From Cephalotrichum gorgonifer (lineage: Eukaryota > Ascomycota > Sordariomycetes > Microascales > Microascaceae): a DNA stretch of 64,000 nucleotides. The stretch is from assembly GCA_900312665.1 (NCBI GenBank), contig ONZQ02000017.1:592130-656129 (forward strand). The letters are read 5' to 3'. Positions 43,301 through 54,205 of the stretch are shown one piece after another. Every line of letters begins with the position of its first letter. The first letter of the stretch is position 1. The translations under genes and the position numbers were made by a program. The notes beneath the pieces were generated by a model. It ran no database searches. It had not been told where the DNA came from and saw nothing but the letters and a program-made list of their open reading frames with translations.

Positions 43301-44146
43301 CAATATATGGGCACATCCAGCACATCTACCGTATACTCAGCCGAACTCAGGGGGCTAGAGTTGGCAATGCAAATAGCGCTCGACCTGCACACAACCACCC
43401 TCACCCCCGGCAAGTGCACCATCTTCACTGACAACCAGGCCACTATCCAAGCGATCTAGGATCCCAAGCACCCATCAGGCCAATATATCCTAATCGAGGC
43501 CCTGCGAGCACTCGACGAACTCCGGAACCATAGATGGGAAGTGCAGTTCCGTTGGATCCCAGCACATGTCGGAATGCCAGGCAATGAGGCAGCCGACCAA
43601 GCAGCCAAGATAGCGGCTGGATATAACCCGGAAACCCAGACTGTCCTGGAACTACTGCCAGAGCCAGAATCGCTCCAGGAACTTATGGCAACAGCTAAAA
43701 CAACTATCCGACGGACGGTGCGAAGCGAATGGGAGGCATCCTGGGAGAAATCCAGACATGGCAGGGAGCTCTTCAAACTCGGGGTCCGGCCAGGAAAGGA
43801 TAGACTCACTACACACATAGGTACACACAGAGCGATAAGCTCAGCCATCACACAGATGCGTACGGGCAAGATCAGCCTGCGCGCATACCTCCACCACATC
43901 AACAAGGCCGACACTGAGGACTGCCAATGCGGGTACGGACCGCAAACGGTACGACACATCCTGCTCGAATGCAGAGACTGGACCGAGGAAAGGAGCTGAA
44001 TATGAGCAGGCAGGCATCTATGCATCGACATCAAATGCATTCTCTGTAGCTCGTCAATGGCAGTACAAGCAGCAAGGATGATCCTCAGGACAGGGCTTCT
44101 GGAGCAATTCCGGAATGTCCTATCCACAGTATTCAAATACTCATAG
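40320..44146 (+). pseudogene. LINE ORF2: endonuclease, reverse transcriptase, RNase H
   Basis: A single frame from about 40320 to TAG 44144-44146 with roughly a dozen point stops. The AP-type endonuclease domain comes first (LQYNVWKSRDVV, ILGDFNLYHPMW and DCDSDHLPIALA near 40970). The reverse transcriptase follows ([46 protein letters not shown], catalytic [11 protein letters not shown]), then RNase H ([49 protein letters not shown]) and a C-terminal [17 protein letters not shown] finger. It would reverse-transcribe the element at the target site. The longest intact piece is 42059-43459. Confidence 0.9.
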
Positions 44147-44416
44147 GCATTGAGTGATTATAGCTAAACAGAAGAAGAGGAGGGCCAGGAAAGGCCTGAC
44201 AGGTACATAGAGATAGAACTACCAGGAAAACTATTAGTGGAGAGTAACCAGGATCAGATGGAAGGAGAATGAGGACAGCTCTAAAGAATTAACTGTTGAG
44301 GAACGGGTGGATTTTTACGGGAAAAATTTACTCTCTGGAAACTGGGAACGGGAACCTGTATTTATAGTTGAACGCTGCATAGCTGCTAGTAAGGCGGCTG
44401 GGACAGTCTATGAATT

Positions 44417-44467
<51 letters not shown>
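44417..44467. repeat. (CTA)17 microsatellite
   Basis: Seventeen perfect CTA units. It lies about 270 bp downstream of the LINE ORF2 stop and may be the simple-sequence tail of the insertion. Confidence 0.95.
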
Positions 44468-44708
44468 AGGATCGAGATTCCTTCCTACCAGTAGGGTAGG
44501 TCCGACTACCCACTAGCCCCCCCTCCGTCCCTCGCCCTGATCACCAGCCCGTCAATCGGCAACATGTCGACGACAATGAGGAGCATCCCAAGTATATCAT
44601 GGAGAATATCCCGAGTCCGAGAAGAGACGGAACCATGAAGCCATTCCCATTGCCACCAGACATGTACTGCATCCACCCGCTCTTTGAGTTGAGGGCCCCC
44701 AAGCTCCT

Positions 44709-45035
44709 TTAGGGCAGCTGTAATTTTGTCCAACACCAGACCAGGTAGTCAAAGCTGATTTTTCCATCAGTTGGATCTTTGGCGTAGCTTGTGATGTCCT
44801 TCAAGTCTCTTCCAGAAATACCCGGGTTTATCCATGACCTTGTTTCTTTATTGTATAGCTCGATGATATATCTCCTACCTAAGAAGCGGAAAGGAATAAA
44901 AAGTTAATTCAGCAGGCCCGAGAATAAGGCAGGTAGCTAATATAGGATACGATAATTGTATATCTTGTTATCTACAAGGACACGGCGATGTTTAGTCGGC
45001 AGCTGGTCAGAGTTATCAGCATAGCAGCACTTCAT
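44709..45035 (-). CDS. short gene whose start is carried by repeat A
   Basis: The minus-strand ATG at 45035 opens MKCCYADNSDQLPTKHRRVL. A 72-nt intron (44879-44950, phase 1, CTTAG acceptor) leads to RRYIIELYNKETRSWINPG, SGRDLKDITSYAKDPTDGKI, then a stop at 44709-44711 (84 residues). The first exon and half of the second are the same as in repeat A at 14834-15034. The part after ETRS is unique to this copy and in frame, so this copy is more likely the original. Further downstream a frame (44506-44736) is open and could be another exon. Function is not recognised. Confidence 0.38.
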
Positions 45036-45752
45036 CTCGATCGTGCAAGTTGGGGTTAGATGTAAACGGAGGTGGTATTTTAAAGAGGGATAACAGACAG
45101 GAGGGTACTCCAAGATAGTGATTTCTAATACAAAACTTAGTCGGAGAGAAGGCTTCTGGATACTAGATCTTGATTTCTGAAAGGGTAAGATTAAAAAAAT
45201 AGAGGGAAGTAACTGAGTATTGAGTTCTGGTAGCTAAGGGGAGAAGAGAAAGATAAAATTCTAAGAGGGGGGAGGACTTTAAATATCTACTACCCTGTAA
45301 AAGATAAGGAGAGGGCTTAGTCTATCTAATCCCAAATCAGAGTATTAGAGGCTACCTTTCCAGATCTAGAAGAGGGAGGGGAGAGAGGGAAGAGGAAGAA
45401 AGAGGGAGAGAGTCCCTCTCAGGGGAGAGGAGGAGGGGAGGAGAAGAAGAGGAGGGGTAAAGAGGGAAGAGAGGGGAAGATCCTGATCTCAAATTGGAGG
45501 CTACCTTTAGAGATCCAGGGAGAGAGGGAGGGAGGGGAGGAGGGAAGGAGGGCGCCCCCCCTTCTTTTCTCTATAGGAGGATAGGAAATGGAAATGGAAT
45601 AGGGGGGAGAGCCCCGCCCTCCCCTCTATCTAGGATAAGGAGGAGAAGAAGGAAGAGGAAGGAGGGAGAGGAAGAAGGAAGAGGAAGGAGGGAGAGGAGG
45701 AGGAGGGAGGAGGGAGGGAGAGGAGGAGGAGGGAGGAGGGACGTGTAGGGAC
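44835..45752 (-). repeat. dispersed inverted repeat A, right copy
   Basis: Reverse-oriented partner of 14173-15034. On this strand the pyrimidine-rich tract appears as a purine-rich one (45340-45745). The two copies align through the poly-purine tract, TTTAAATA block, leader, first exon, intron and the start of exon 2, with small indels, and separate after aaacaaggtca. Confidence 0.85.
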
Positions 45753-46182
45753 GCGGCCACGGCGGCGTTGGCTTCCACGTTGGCTTCCGCGCCGGGGACG
45801 GCCGCAGCGTTGGCGTCAGCGGCGAGGGTCATTGAGAATATGTTCAACGAGATCAATGGCAGTATCAACGAACCTCAAAGTGAGCCGAGGGAAACGGAGA
45901 CTGAGCCAACGACGAGGATGGCTACTGCGAGGACAGCTTCAGCACTTTACGCTGATCCGTTATCGTATGGTCCGGACATGGTATTAAGTGGGGGAATTAA
46001 GTTGAGCTAATGTTCCTTCTCCATACATCACGAACAATTCCCACACTCCAAAGCAGGTGGGAAACATCCTCATGGCCCCTACTCGAGGTCACCTCCTATG
46101 CTGGCAACCTGCGCCTTGGTTTTCGGGTGTGGCTGTACGATTTCTCGAATTCCTAACTTCATTAGCCTCGAGTCTCAAAGTG
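45753..46182. other. spacer between repeat A and the JmjC relic
   Basis: A plus-strand frame (45768-46010) reads ASTLASAPGTAAALASAARV and MFNEINGSINEPQSEPRETE. Its biased composition suggests low-complexity coding or gag-like debris, but it is not recognisable. Confidence 0.3.
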
Positions 46183-48650
46183 TCACAATGACCATACCTT
46201 TATAGAGGCAAAGAACCTCATGACCGTAGCCTCGCCCCCGAGCTCTTCCACCTCGCCCTCCTCTACTCTGGCCATAATGAGCTTCGCTATGATACGAACA
46301 AGCTTCAGTGTACTCCAGTTCATATCTTCGTTCGTAATTGCTGGGTTTTTCATCTGGGCAAGTAGAACTTGCATCCATCGCTCGATGCCAGTCTACTGAA
46401 GAACATGGCCACCAAGAGCTAGCGTTTGAGCTAGCCCTTGTACCCGAAAAACGAAGTGAATTGTGCCTAGCTTGAAGTAGAACGACTGGCCGGGCTTGAG
46501 AACGACATACCTCTATCGACCACCTGTGAAGCAGTGGGGGTCGGCTATCCACTCCTCTTGTTCTTCCTTCATCAGGCATGACATCCAGCCAAAACCAATT
46601 GACTCTTCTTGGGCTGTAATCCATGTAGCAAATCCGTGGCTGTCTGTATGTGGTGCTGTGTTATTGCCCCCTTCTGATAATAGGATCCATTCTAGAATGT
46701 TCTTCCACTCGTTCTACTCCTGCATCGATGCTACTATTCTTTCAGTACTCCCCTCTATCAGCATAGTATTGTGAGCTTGAAGGAGGAGTTGATAATTCTC
46801 CCCTATTAAGAAATTCGGTAGGATAGACTGTAGTAAAGGGCTTTGCAGATCCTGAATATTCCAGGGATTGGCTGTGGCTCTCTGGTCAAGGAACTGTTTT
46901 CGGATCTCACTCAGTTTCCGAACTTCAAATGAATCGGTTGTAAAGCTGTGTGACAGTATTTGTACAGAGATAGAGTTGTCGAGGGCCCCCATTTGTTAAA
47001 AGAGCTGAACAATTGGTCGGCTGCCATTGCTCTATCGGAATTACTGTTAGCCTTCAGTGATTATCGGGGCATCATAAGGAGACTCAGACTCAACTAAGCT
47101 TGCTACCTCATCGCCAGTATAGAATAAAGCTTTGACTACACCCTAGCTCAGAACAGTATTCAGCTGCTCAGCCTTCTCTAGTAGTTTGCAAACAAGCCTA
47201 TTGGTTTCTATACCATGGGTGCCTTCTGATGGCGTGGCCTGGGTGGTCTCTTGTAATTCAGCCAAGACTTGCCTCCGGAAGGCATCATCAACCATCTGAT
47301 CGTGCATCGGCCGATCTACAGCCATATTTGGCATTATCGAGTTCATAGATGATAATGACAAAGGCTCATCAAGCTGTAGCCGCTTTAACATATGCTGGGT
47401 GATATCAGGCAGCGAGGTACGCCAGCGGATAGGAGGATGGGCGCCACTCCGAGGCATCCTACTCAGAGTGCCTGGGCTACCGACTGGGGTATCTCTCTGG
47501 GAAGCAATGGCTGAAGTTCGCACAGCAAAGAGCTGAAGATGCGGTCGGCAGAGTTCGCTGAGGAGAGGAGAAAATTGCTCTGCTACCTCTGGGTGGAACA
47601 AAGAGGGGTTGTCAAGGGCTGACAAGAGTGTTGATGGCACTTTAGCCGGGCAGCACCGCTGGGGGATTTTCGGGATGTTGACGGACGCGAGTCAACCCTG
47701 CCTGGGCTTGGCAGTTCCATTCCCTGAGGGTTCCCGGTATGATGTCTGTGTGCGTGCACGAAGGGTCCTCCCAGTAGACTTATCAGAACGAAGTGGCCTC
47801 CCTTCATGATCGTCAGAGGCACCATTTACATTGCTAGCATTATTTGTGGCTGTATCAGAAGGGGGCTCCTTCTCTATTGCTAGGGCTGTATCTTGTATGA
47901 TGGTCTCATTTGCTGCATCATTCTTAGCCTCTGTTAGGATAGTCTCGATGAACTCTATGAAGAAGGAATCATCGGGAACTGAGCCCGCTTGACAGATTTC
48001 CGTTTGGGTGACAGGTCCCTGGAAGTCCACAGCGCCAGTAGAATCTGGCCCTAGCGGGTTCATAATGGTAGCGTCTATTTCGATCAAGGTTGACTGGTCT
48101 ATGGTATCAGTACCACTGGATTTGGGCGACAGGACAGTATGCTCCTTCTATATCATGAGTCCAAACTTATCGAAACTAAACCCATCAGGTAGATCTTTAG
48201 CGAATATCAGTTTATACTATATAGGCATATACTTAGGGTGCTTGCTGTTAATAAATAGATCTTTGCTTGACCAGGCCTTTAGATTAATCAAGTCAATCTA
48301 GTTGATAGAGTTCACCAAATTCTGAAGTGAGAGGCACTGATGAAGTTTAGATTGTTGTAGCATCAGCTAGTTTAACTTCGATATGCCTTCTCTTAGATTG
48401 CGAACTTAGCATACTGCAGAGTAAAGAACATCGCAGTACTTGGTGCCCCTGGAAGCCCACTCGTAATGTTGGGCTATATCTTAACCCCAGTAGCAGCTAA
48501 CTGTTTTTAGAGCGACAAGATATTATAACCGAGTGTCCGATCCATTTTTAGCAACTGCAATAAACTGATCCCATTGTGCAGCCTCGCTATCCTTTAGTCG
48601 CGTTAATTCGGTTATTGTGCTATCTCTAGCTCTCGCCGAGGGACTTCGTA
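46183..48650 (-). pseudogene. JmjC-domain protein relic with about sixteen in-frame stops and no frameshift
   Basis: One minus-strand frame runs for about 820 codons, from ARDSTITELTRLKDSEAA (near 48630) through KYCDVLYSAVC, FAKDLPDGFSFDKFGLMI, a low-complexity middle (TGRTLRARTQTS), an ANPWNIQDLQSPL segment, to a JmjC-type core and C-terminal region. The core includes HTDSHGFATWITAQEESIGF (the H-x-D-like Fe(II) ligands), YFKLGTIHFVFRVQ (third His) and TLALGGHVL. The C-terminal region has GIERWMQVLLAQMKNPAITN and EEGEVEELGGEA. Stops are mostly TAG at positions where Gln or Trp fits the context, the pattern left by C-to-T or G-to-A transitions. JmjC enzymes are 2-oxoglutarate/Fe(II) oxygenases, often histone demethylases. 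This copy is dead. No upstream Met exists in frame, so the 5' end is truncated. Confidence 0.75.
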
Positions 48651-50677
48651 CCGCCTACCTACCGCTTCGAGGAAGGCGTCGTTGTTCCGCTCGGCCTTGT
48701 CTGCATCGCAACCAAGCATGCAAATGCTGAGTTCTCTGATGGCGACAGACGACTCCATAGACATTCGGCCATGGAGCTTGCTGACGAGGTGTCTTGCCGC
48801 CCCCCGCACTGGATTTTTGCAGAAATGCATTCCGTGCTCCTCGCATTTAAGAATGAACCAAACGCCACTAGACTTTGGATACTTGGCAATCGTATGTTTG
48901 TCCGTGGCTTTTCCGGATTGATAGACATCATCGAAGTCGATTGTCTTTTGAGCATTCATGATGCGGCGGTCTGAAGGATCCGGACAGCCGTCATCTTGAT
49001 GGATCCGGCAGCATTTCGGGGGCCGGTTCGTGCCATTAGCGATCGACAGCTCCGAGGATGCGCCGTCGGGGAAAAGGCGGCGCGGAGCCTTATGAGGCCG
49101 CCCTGACCGGCGTACTGGCTCGGGAGTTGGCGACTGCGCGTCGTTAGGGGTCGGGGCGCTGCTGTCTGGACTTTCACTTTTGCGAAACCCCGATCTTGCG
49201 ACCTTCTCGATTGGCGATTCTAGTCGCAGGGGACTGGCGGCTGGCAAGTTACCAATGACGGCAGGATCGGACTGTCAAGTCAGGACACCCAGATCACTAC
49301 AAGATTGATGTGCCACTCACTGGTATACCGGACTGCCATTAAAGAGTCCCCCGCCAGTGTCAGCCTCCTCGTTCATATTCCTCCCGTTGACATAGATGAG
49401 CCAGTTGCGAAAGCTGACCTGCACGATGGTTAACGCATAAGACGTCCCGGCGGCGACGCTTCCAATGCTGTAATTCCATGGGATGTTGGCCTTTCGCTTG
49501 AAGCAAAAGTACAGGCTCCCGTTGGAGTCGACAGCGAAATGCCGGCCGACTGTGCCTGCAACGGGCGCAAGGGCGGTAACCGATTGGCCGTTGATAGTAA
49601 GTGGATCGGGAAACCTAGTGACGGAGACGTTGAACGTCACTGTGTAGACATCTGTGCCCGCTGGCGGCTCTGGGGCCGAAATAGGTGGCCCAGGAGGTGG
49701 ACGCGCAACTGCCGGGACGTTTTTGAGAGTGATGGCCCCAGCATCCGTCCCATCGGCGGACGCACAGTATCTCTGGGTGTGTCCGAGAGTGCCGGTTACT
49801 GCCGCAGCGCCATCGGCCGTGACCGAGTACGTCAGATTAGCAGCGATGGAAACCTGAACGTTGACGCCGACGCCAAGGTTCGCGTCGATGCTGGTGCTGC
49901 TGGCTCCAGCCAGAAGAGTCAAGCCGAGCTTTCCGTTGACAGTCGTTCTAGTCAAAATCGACATACGGTTGTGCGGCTCGTCCTTTCGGTAGACTTGGCG
50001 AGCGATGGTGCTTACGCTGGTAGCCGCGCCTACAGGGGGACTGTCCGATCCAGACCCGGCATAGATGCATTGGAGGGAGGTGATGTCGCCCAAGGTCACT
50101 TTCCATGAGGGCGCTATGGGGACGTTTGCAAACGTGATGTTGCATGCTGTTGGCATGGAGAAAGTTCCGTCGGGGTTGATGGTAATCGGCAACACAGGGC
50201 CGCCTTCATAGCCCCAGTAGCGAATATAGGAACCGGCGATGATTTTTACTGCCCATGTTGTCCTACAGCAAAAGAAGAGTCAGCAGCGGCCATGACTACA
50301 GGCTAAAGGTGCCGTGAGACATGATTCAAGAGCTGGCACCGAAGGCTGTGTTCATGAACCGTATCCCAAGACTTCTCAAGCACCTGGGAAGAGGGAAAAG
50401 GGCCCTTGTTTGTAATACCAGACGCCAAGCTTGTGGAAGTCGTCGGGCCCGGGTTCGGTCACATGGATGACGCCCTTCGATGGAACATTGATGACGATGT
50501 CGTGGACGGCACGGAGCAGGGAGCTGCTGCCGTTGCTAACGGCGTTCCCATTGACCTAGATACCCAGTTTAGCACACCTGTGATCACATGCAAACTAGAA
50601 GTGGAGAGAAGTCTCTTGAAAAGTCATACCGTTATACTAACCCCTGAGTGGTTGATCATGTTGGTATCCCAAGTCAT
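48612..50677 (-). CDS. four-exon gene: beta-rich N-terminal region plus zinc-finger-like C-terminal block
   Basis: Predicted exons are 50642-50677, 50419-50555, 49329-50262 and 48612-49271, with introns of 86, 156 and 57 nt. Donors are GTTAGT, GTATTA and GTATAC. Acceptors end TCTAG, TGTAG and GACAG, and all phases agree. The product has 588 residues. Residues about 1-390 are Gly/Ala/Thr/Val-rich and probably beta-structured (HDIVINVPSKGVIHVTEPG, SYIRYWGYEGGP and SLYFCFKRKANIPW) and match no family known to me. A Pro/Ser linker follows (VRRSGRPHKAPRR). The C-terminal block has CEEHGMHFCKNPVRGAARHL followed by VSKLHGRM, a C..H..HF..NP..GA..HL..K.HG pattern like a C2H2 zinc-binding unit, preceded by TIAKYPKSSGVWFI. 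I recall similar C-terminal blocks in uncharacterised Eurotiales proteins. Alternatively the N- and C-terminal parts are two genes. The end abuts the JmjC relic. Confidence 0.5.
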
Positions 50678-51549
50678 ATTGACGACCCAAGTTGCAAGTT
50701 AGATGTGCTAAGGAAGCTGTCTGGAGGAGAGCAGTGGTAGACTTTGTTGGGGAGACCGAGGGGGCTTGATGTGGACGACTCCGAGCTTGGTCCGAGGGGG
50801 AGTCGACAGTCCTTGAATACATATACCCCGCGTAGCTCTCGGGCATCCACCGACGACTACGAGGACCGCCGGCGGCCTAAGTTTATCCAAGGGGTGCCAC
50901 AACAGTTACAAATCGTTTAATTCCTGCTAATACATGGTGGCGTCACCGCAGTGGGCTGGACCGATTCCGTGACCACTAGGAGGAGGGTGCATGTGAAGAA
51001 AGGTTCTAACTCGGTATCGCGCACGTTTTCGCTATTCGCTATGCATCTAACTAGTCAATTATTCCAATGTTATGCGCACGGCAAAGTGACGTATATGTAA
51101 AACAGGGCAGTGGTTGGTGGGTCATAAAGATAACCAGAAGTGACCTCACGAGGGTAGGAATAGCGTGATCTTTGTTCTCTAATGCCAGTCCGGAACGGAT
51201 GTGTGCGCAAGACGGCGATATAACGGCTGGCTGATAGTTTGTTCAGGGCAGTACATAACAGCTAGGTTTTATATAGTTGCCACTCTCGACGTTGAGGGCC
51301 TAGACCAAGACTTAGAGTTTATAAGGGAGAGGAGTTTATAAGGGAGACTTAGAGTTTATGAGGGAGACCTTTAGAGTTCATGATGGCCTAGATCAAGCCT
51401 TAAAGTTCATGAGGTTTTTAAACAGCAACAACCCTCTGCTCTATATACTATATTCGATGTTAGATTGGAGGCGTTTTGCATATTCTAGCCGCAATTCATG
51501 CCTTATCAAAAAGATTGTTTGCCAGGTTTGGTGAGACGGAACGCCCCGA
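50678..51549. other. intergenic
   Basis: No gene recognised. Around 51295-51420 short direct repeats of tagagttta/ca tgagggagac occur several times. The two minus-strand frames just above 50677 are not joined to the gene by any acceptor I could find. Confidence 0.35.
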
Positions 51550-52268
51550 GCCTTGACAAAACATTATTGAAAAGCTGCCGTTGGGGTTAGGGCCGATAAG
51601 AAATACAGGAAGGTAGGAATAGGGAATTGCGGACCCAGTACCAGTCCATTCTTGAGACGACATGGGTCATTCCGTCACGTTGGCGCTCGCTTCTTTGATT
51701 GGGTTCTCGAGTGCCTGCAGCAGTTAAAGAAGGCCTGCCCATCTTAGGAGCAGTAACTCGCCTGCAGCAGCAAGCAAACGCCGCCCCAGGCTGCAGCGGC
51801 CTCGGGAACGTGCTTAACTGCAGTGCCCACCAGGTTACTGACGGAGGATATAACGTGCATTCCGTTCTTTTACTTTAAGGCAGCCTCCTTTTTAGTGTTC
51901 TCGAGGCCTTGCCGGACGAGCTTGTCCATTTGTTTTCGATCCTCAGGGTCCGGTCCTCCTCCGAGTACGCAGCGCAGGAGCGTCTCGTATGCGTCCACCA
52001 GATCTGGCTTGTCGTCCTTCACTGCCTCGTATGCTTGCGTCCAGAGCCGGCCTGGAAGCCCCGAGGGGCTGGTGGTGTCGGGAGTGGCATGGCGGGGTGT
52101 CTGCACAGTGCATAGGTCTGACTGTAGAACCGCCGCGGCATATGGGTAGGGCGTCTCGAGTAAGCAGCTTCGGCCAAGTTTGAAATCGCGTATCATAATG
52201 TCGTTTGTTGCGTCTCGAATCATGCCTTCTAGTCGACCTCCAACTGAGAATTGGTGCGAGACGAGCAT
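51550..52268 (-). pseudogene. NWD-type NLR N-terminal relic
   Basis: The minus strand opens with a 132-residue frame containing LWTQAYEAVKDDKPDLVDAY and CVLGGGPDPEDRKQMDKLV, ending GLENTKKEAALK. This is the N-terminal domain found before NACHT in fungal NWD-type NLRs (LW..AY..LK...P.LV..YE.LL). After a TAA stop (51867-51869) the same frame continues with recognisable family sequence, VSNLVGTAVKHVPEAAAAWG and GVCLLLQ, then breaks into stops and shifts. A piece resembling ENPIKEAS..VTGM.HVVSRMDWYW is scattered over the following 150 bp. The NACHT domain and repeats are gone. Confidence 0.72.
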
Positions 52269-52874
52269 AGGAGGACTAATAGGGCCGCTGGGACCTATAC
52301 AAGAGGCAACTCGAGGGACGATTAGGGGATTGGGAGCAGAGTAGCAGGGTCTAGGGAGGCCGCAGGGGTGGGCCTAATGAGACTCTATGATAAGCTAAGG
52401 GGCGTTATATGACACGTCATAGGCGCAAACGAAACTGGGAGTGATCCGATAGGCAGGGAGAACCACCTGAAGTGTAGTAGAAAAGCAAACATCTATTAGG
52501 AAGAGAAGAGCAGGGAAATTCAAAGAAAAGAGGAAGTGAAGAAGAACCTGAGAGACTAGGAAGAAGGAAGGATAAAGCTAGCGATTAGTGGCCAGAAAGG
52601 CACACCAAAATCTCACGCCGGCGTTGGCTCTATTCGATACTACATGCCGCCACTGGATCATCTGGCGACCATCTCTTTAGTTGTTGATGCAGTACAGGAT
52701 CCAAGACATGATTTAAGACATGAGGATAAACCGATAATCAGGAATGAACTGATTATCAGAAACTCGAGGTGCTGGGCATATTAAGGTTTCACTAGCTAAA
52801 CAATAGCGAAAGAACAGCTAATCTATCCGGTCATCCCTCTAAGGAGTTATACCTTAAACTATATCCTATCGAAC
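52269..52874. other. intergenic with weak repeat-C similarity
   Basis: Around 52440-52640 the purine-rich run, agcgattagtgg and cgcc.gcgttgg order loosely matches the right copy of repeat C. The rest is promoter of the next gene. Confidence 0.35.
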
Positions 52875-52882
52875 TATAAAAG
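52875..52882 (+). promoter_or_regulatory. TATA box of the GH18-like barrel gene
   Basis: TATAAAAG, 143-150 bp upstream of ATG 53025, followed by a pyrimidine-rich leader. Confidence 0.55.
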
Positions 52883-53024
52883 GAGAGAAAGGAATCTTGA
52901 ATAAGAGAGGGCAAGCAATAGTCTTCCCAGCTTTTTACCTCCTATGTTTGGTCCTTTGACTTATACCTAACTATTCACCTAAGTCCACGTTTCTCGTCGC
53001 CCTCAAAAGTCCCGAATTTCCAAG

Positions 53025-53837
53025 ATGGGGCTCGTACGGACTATCTTTTTATTCAAGGATGTCATGAAATCCAACACCACAGCCTTAAAGACATCCGGTT
53101 TCAACACCCTTATTATCTTTAATATCGGCATCCTTAATAACGGCGACATCAAATACTACTCAAGGACGCCAGGAAGCAAGGACGTCCTCGTCGCGTCTAA
53201 CGGCGCCTATGTTGGCGGCGATGCGCTTGTGGAGAAGGTCCGATCTTTTAAGACGGGTGACACCGGTGTCAATAGGGTAGAAATCTCGATGAACGCTGAA
53301 AACGTCCGATCGCTCATGGCCGATCCGGGGCCCAAACCTAATACACCACTATACCGCAACTTCGTGGCGCTGAAGAGGGCGTGGAGCCTTGACGCAGTCA
53401 ATAACGACGACGAGGAGATTTACGACATGCCGAGCACGGTAGTCTTTGCGAAGATGCTAGGCGAGATCGGGTATAAGTACACTACTGCACCATACGAAAG
53501 GAAGGAGTTCTGGGCCGCCGTCAAGAACGAGGTTAATAAGGGCCTTCAAGAGCCACTCCTCGATAGGGTATATCTACAGTGCTACGATGGGGGCGCACCT
53601 AATGTTCCTGGGGAGTGGCAGACAACGCTCGGGATGAAAGTTGTGCCGCACTTGTGGGTTACCAACAATGCAAAGCCGCGTGAGGGCGTGACGTCTGCGG
53701 AGGCGAAGGCTAGGTTTCATAGTTGGATCCAGAAAAGCGACCTTGCAGGAGGGGGATACTGGGACGATTACGATATTGAAGACACGAAGTCGTCATATAT
53801 AGCGTACGGGAACGTTTTAGTTAGTTTGTTTCCGTAA
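53025..53837 (+). CDS. GH18-like TIM-barrel protein of bacterial type
   Basis: Intron-less, 270 residues, no signal peptide. The layout matches short GH18-like barrel proteins common in Streptomyces, often labelled coagulation factor 5/8 type domain proteins. Successive strands read FNTLIIFNIGILNNGDIKYY, GVNRVEISMN, LYRNFVALKRAWSLDAVNND (then DEEIYD), VFAKMLGEIGYKYTTAPY, LLDRVYLQCYDGGAPN and GGGYWDDYDIED. The chitinase signature DxxDxDxE is not conserved. Asp128, Asp129 and Glu130 occupy roughly that strand end, so activity is uncertain. A fungal TATA box and leader are present, so it is probably an expressed gene. Bacterial-looking relatives and absence of introns suggest acquisition by horizontal transfer, an inference needing a phylogeny. 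Confidence 0.72.
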   Translation: MGLVRTIFLFKDVMKSNTTALKTSGFNTLIIFNIGILNNGDIKYYSRTPGSKDVLVASNGAYVGGDALVEKVRSFKTGDTGVNRVEISMNAENVRSLMADPGPKPNTPLYRNFVALKRAWSLDAVNNDDEEIYDMPSTVVFAKMLGEIGYKYTTAPYERKEFWAAVKNEVNKGLQEPLLDRVYLQCYDGGAPNVPGEWQTTLGMKVVPHLWVTNNAKPREGVTSAEAKARFHSWIQKSDLAGGGYWDDYDIEDTKSSYIAYGNVLVSLFP

Positions 53838-54205
53838 AGGTTTAGTATAAGCTATTATACGTTCTAGAACTTTGTCCCTAACCTGGTTTGCGATGATAGC
53901 TTAGTTTTACTTAAATGAAGGGTCTCCTTAGCCAGCACCAACTTTTCGTTAGCAAGCGTCGAAATTGCGGGGCTCCTGAATTAGATCCACATACATATGT
54001 ACCCACAACACTTTTCGGTTGTAGGAAAACGGGACCACCTTGTCCTTCATATCTAGGTGGGTTGCATGCATCCCTTATATACGTCCTCGCTTAAGTTGAT
54101 ACATGTGCTAACGTCTCAGACCCTTGTAATATCGCTATGACCGTCTGACCGTCTAACATAGTAGGATATACATGGTAAATCAGGTTTATAAACAAACTTT
54201 CCTCA
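53838..54205. other. convergent intergenic region
   Basis: AT-rich spacer between two genes that end toward each other. No further feature seen. Confidence 0.4.

Larger units (their letters stand above)
38140..44467 (+). mobile_element. Tad/I-type LINE retrotransposon, near full length, inactivated
   Basis: A plus-strand element with a gag-like ORF1 and an ORF2 containing AP-endonuclease, reverse transcriptase and RNase H, ending in A-rich 3' sequence and a (CTA)17 run at 44417-44467 that may be its simple-repeat tail. Each ORF keeps a single reading frame for its whole length, interrupted only by point stops, which suggests C-to-T mutation of the RIP kind. The 5' boundary is approximate (between 38128 and 38250). 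A 5'- and 3'-truncated relative lies at 56690-57850. Confidence 0.88.

Noticed and set aside
43456..44136. 226-codon minus-strand frame in the LINE
   Set aside because: Antisense of the RNase H and C-terminal region of ORF2.
44328..44513. Frame with a long poly-valine run
   Set aside because: Reading of the (CTA)17 microsatellite.
50637..50902. Upstream coding exons of the four-exon gene
   Set aside because: In-frame TAA just before the first exon and no acceptor that would bypass it.
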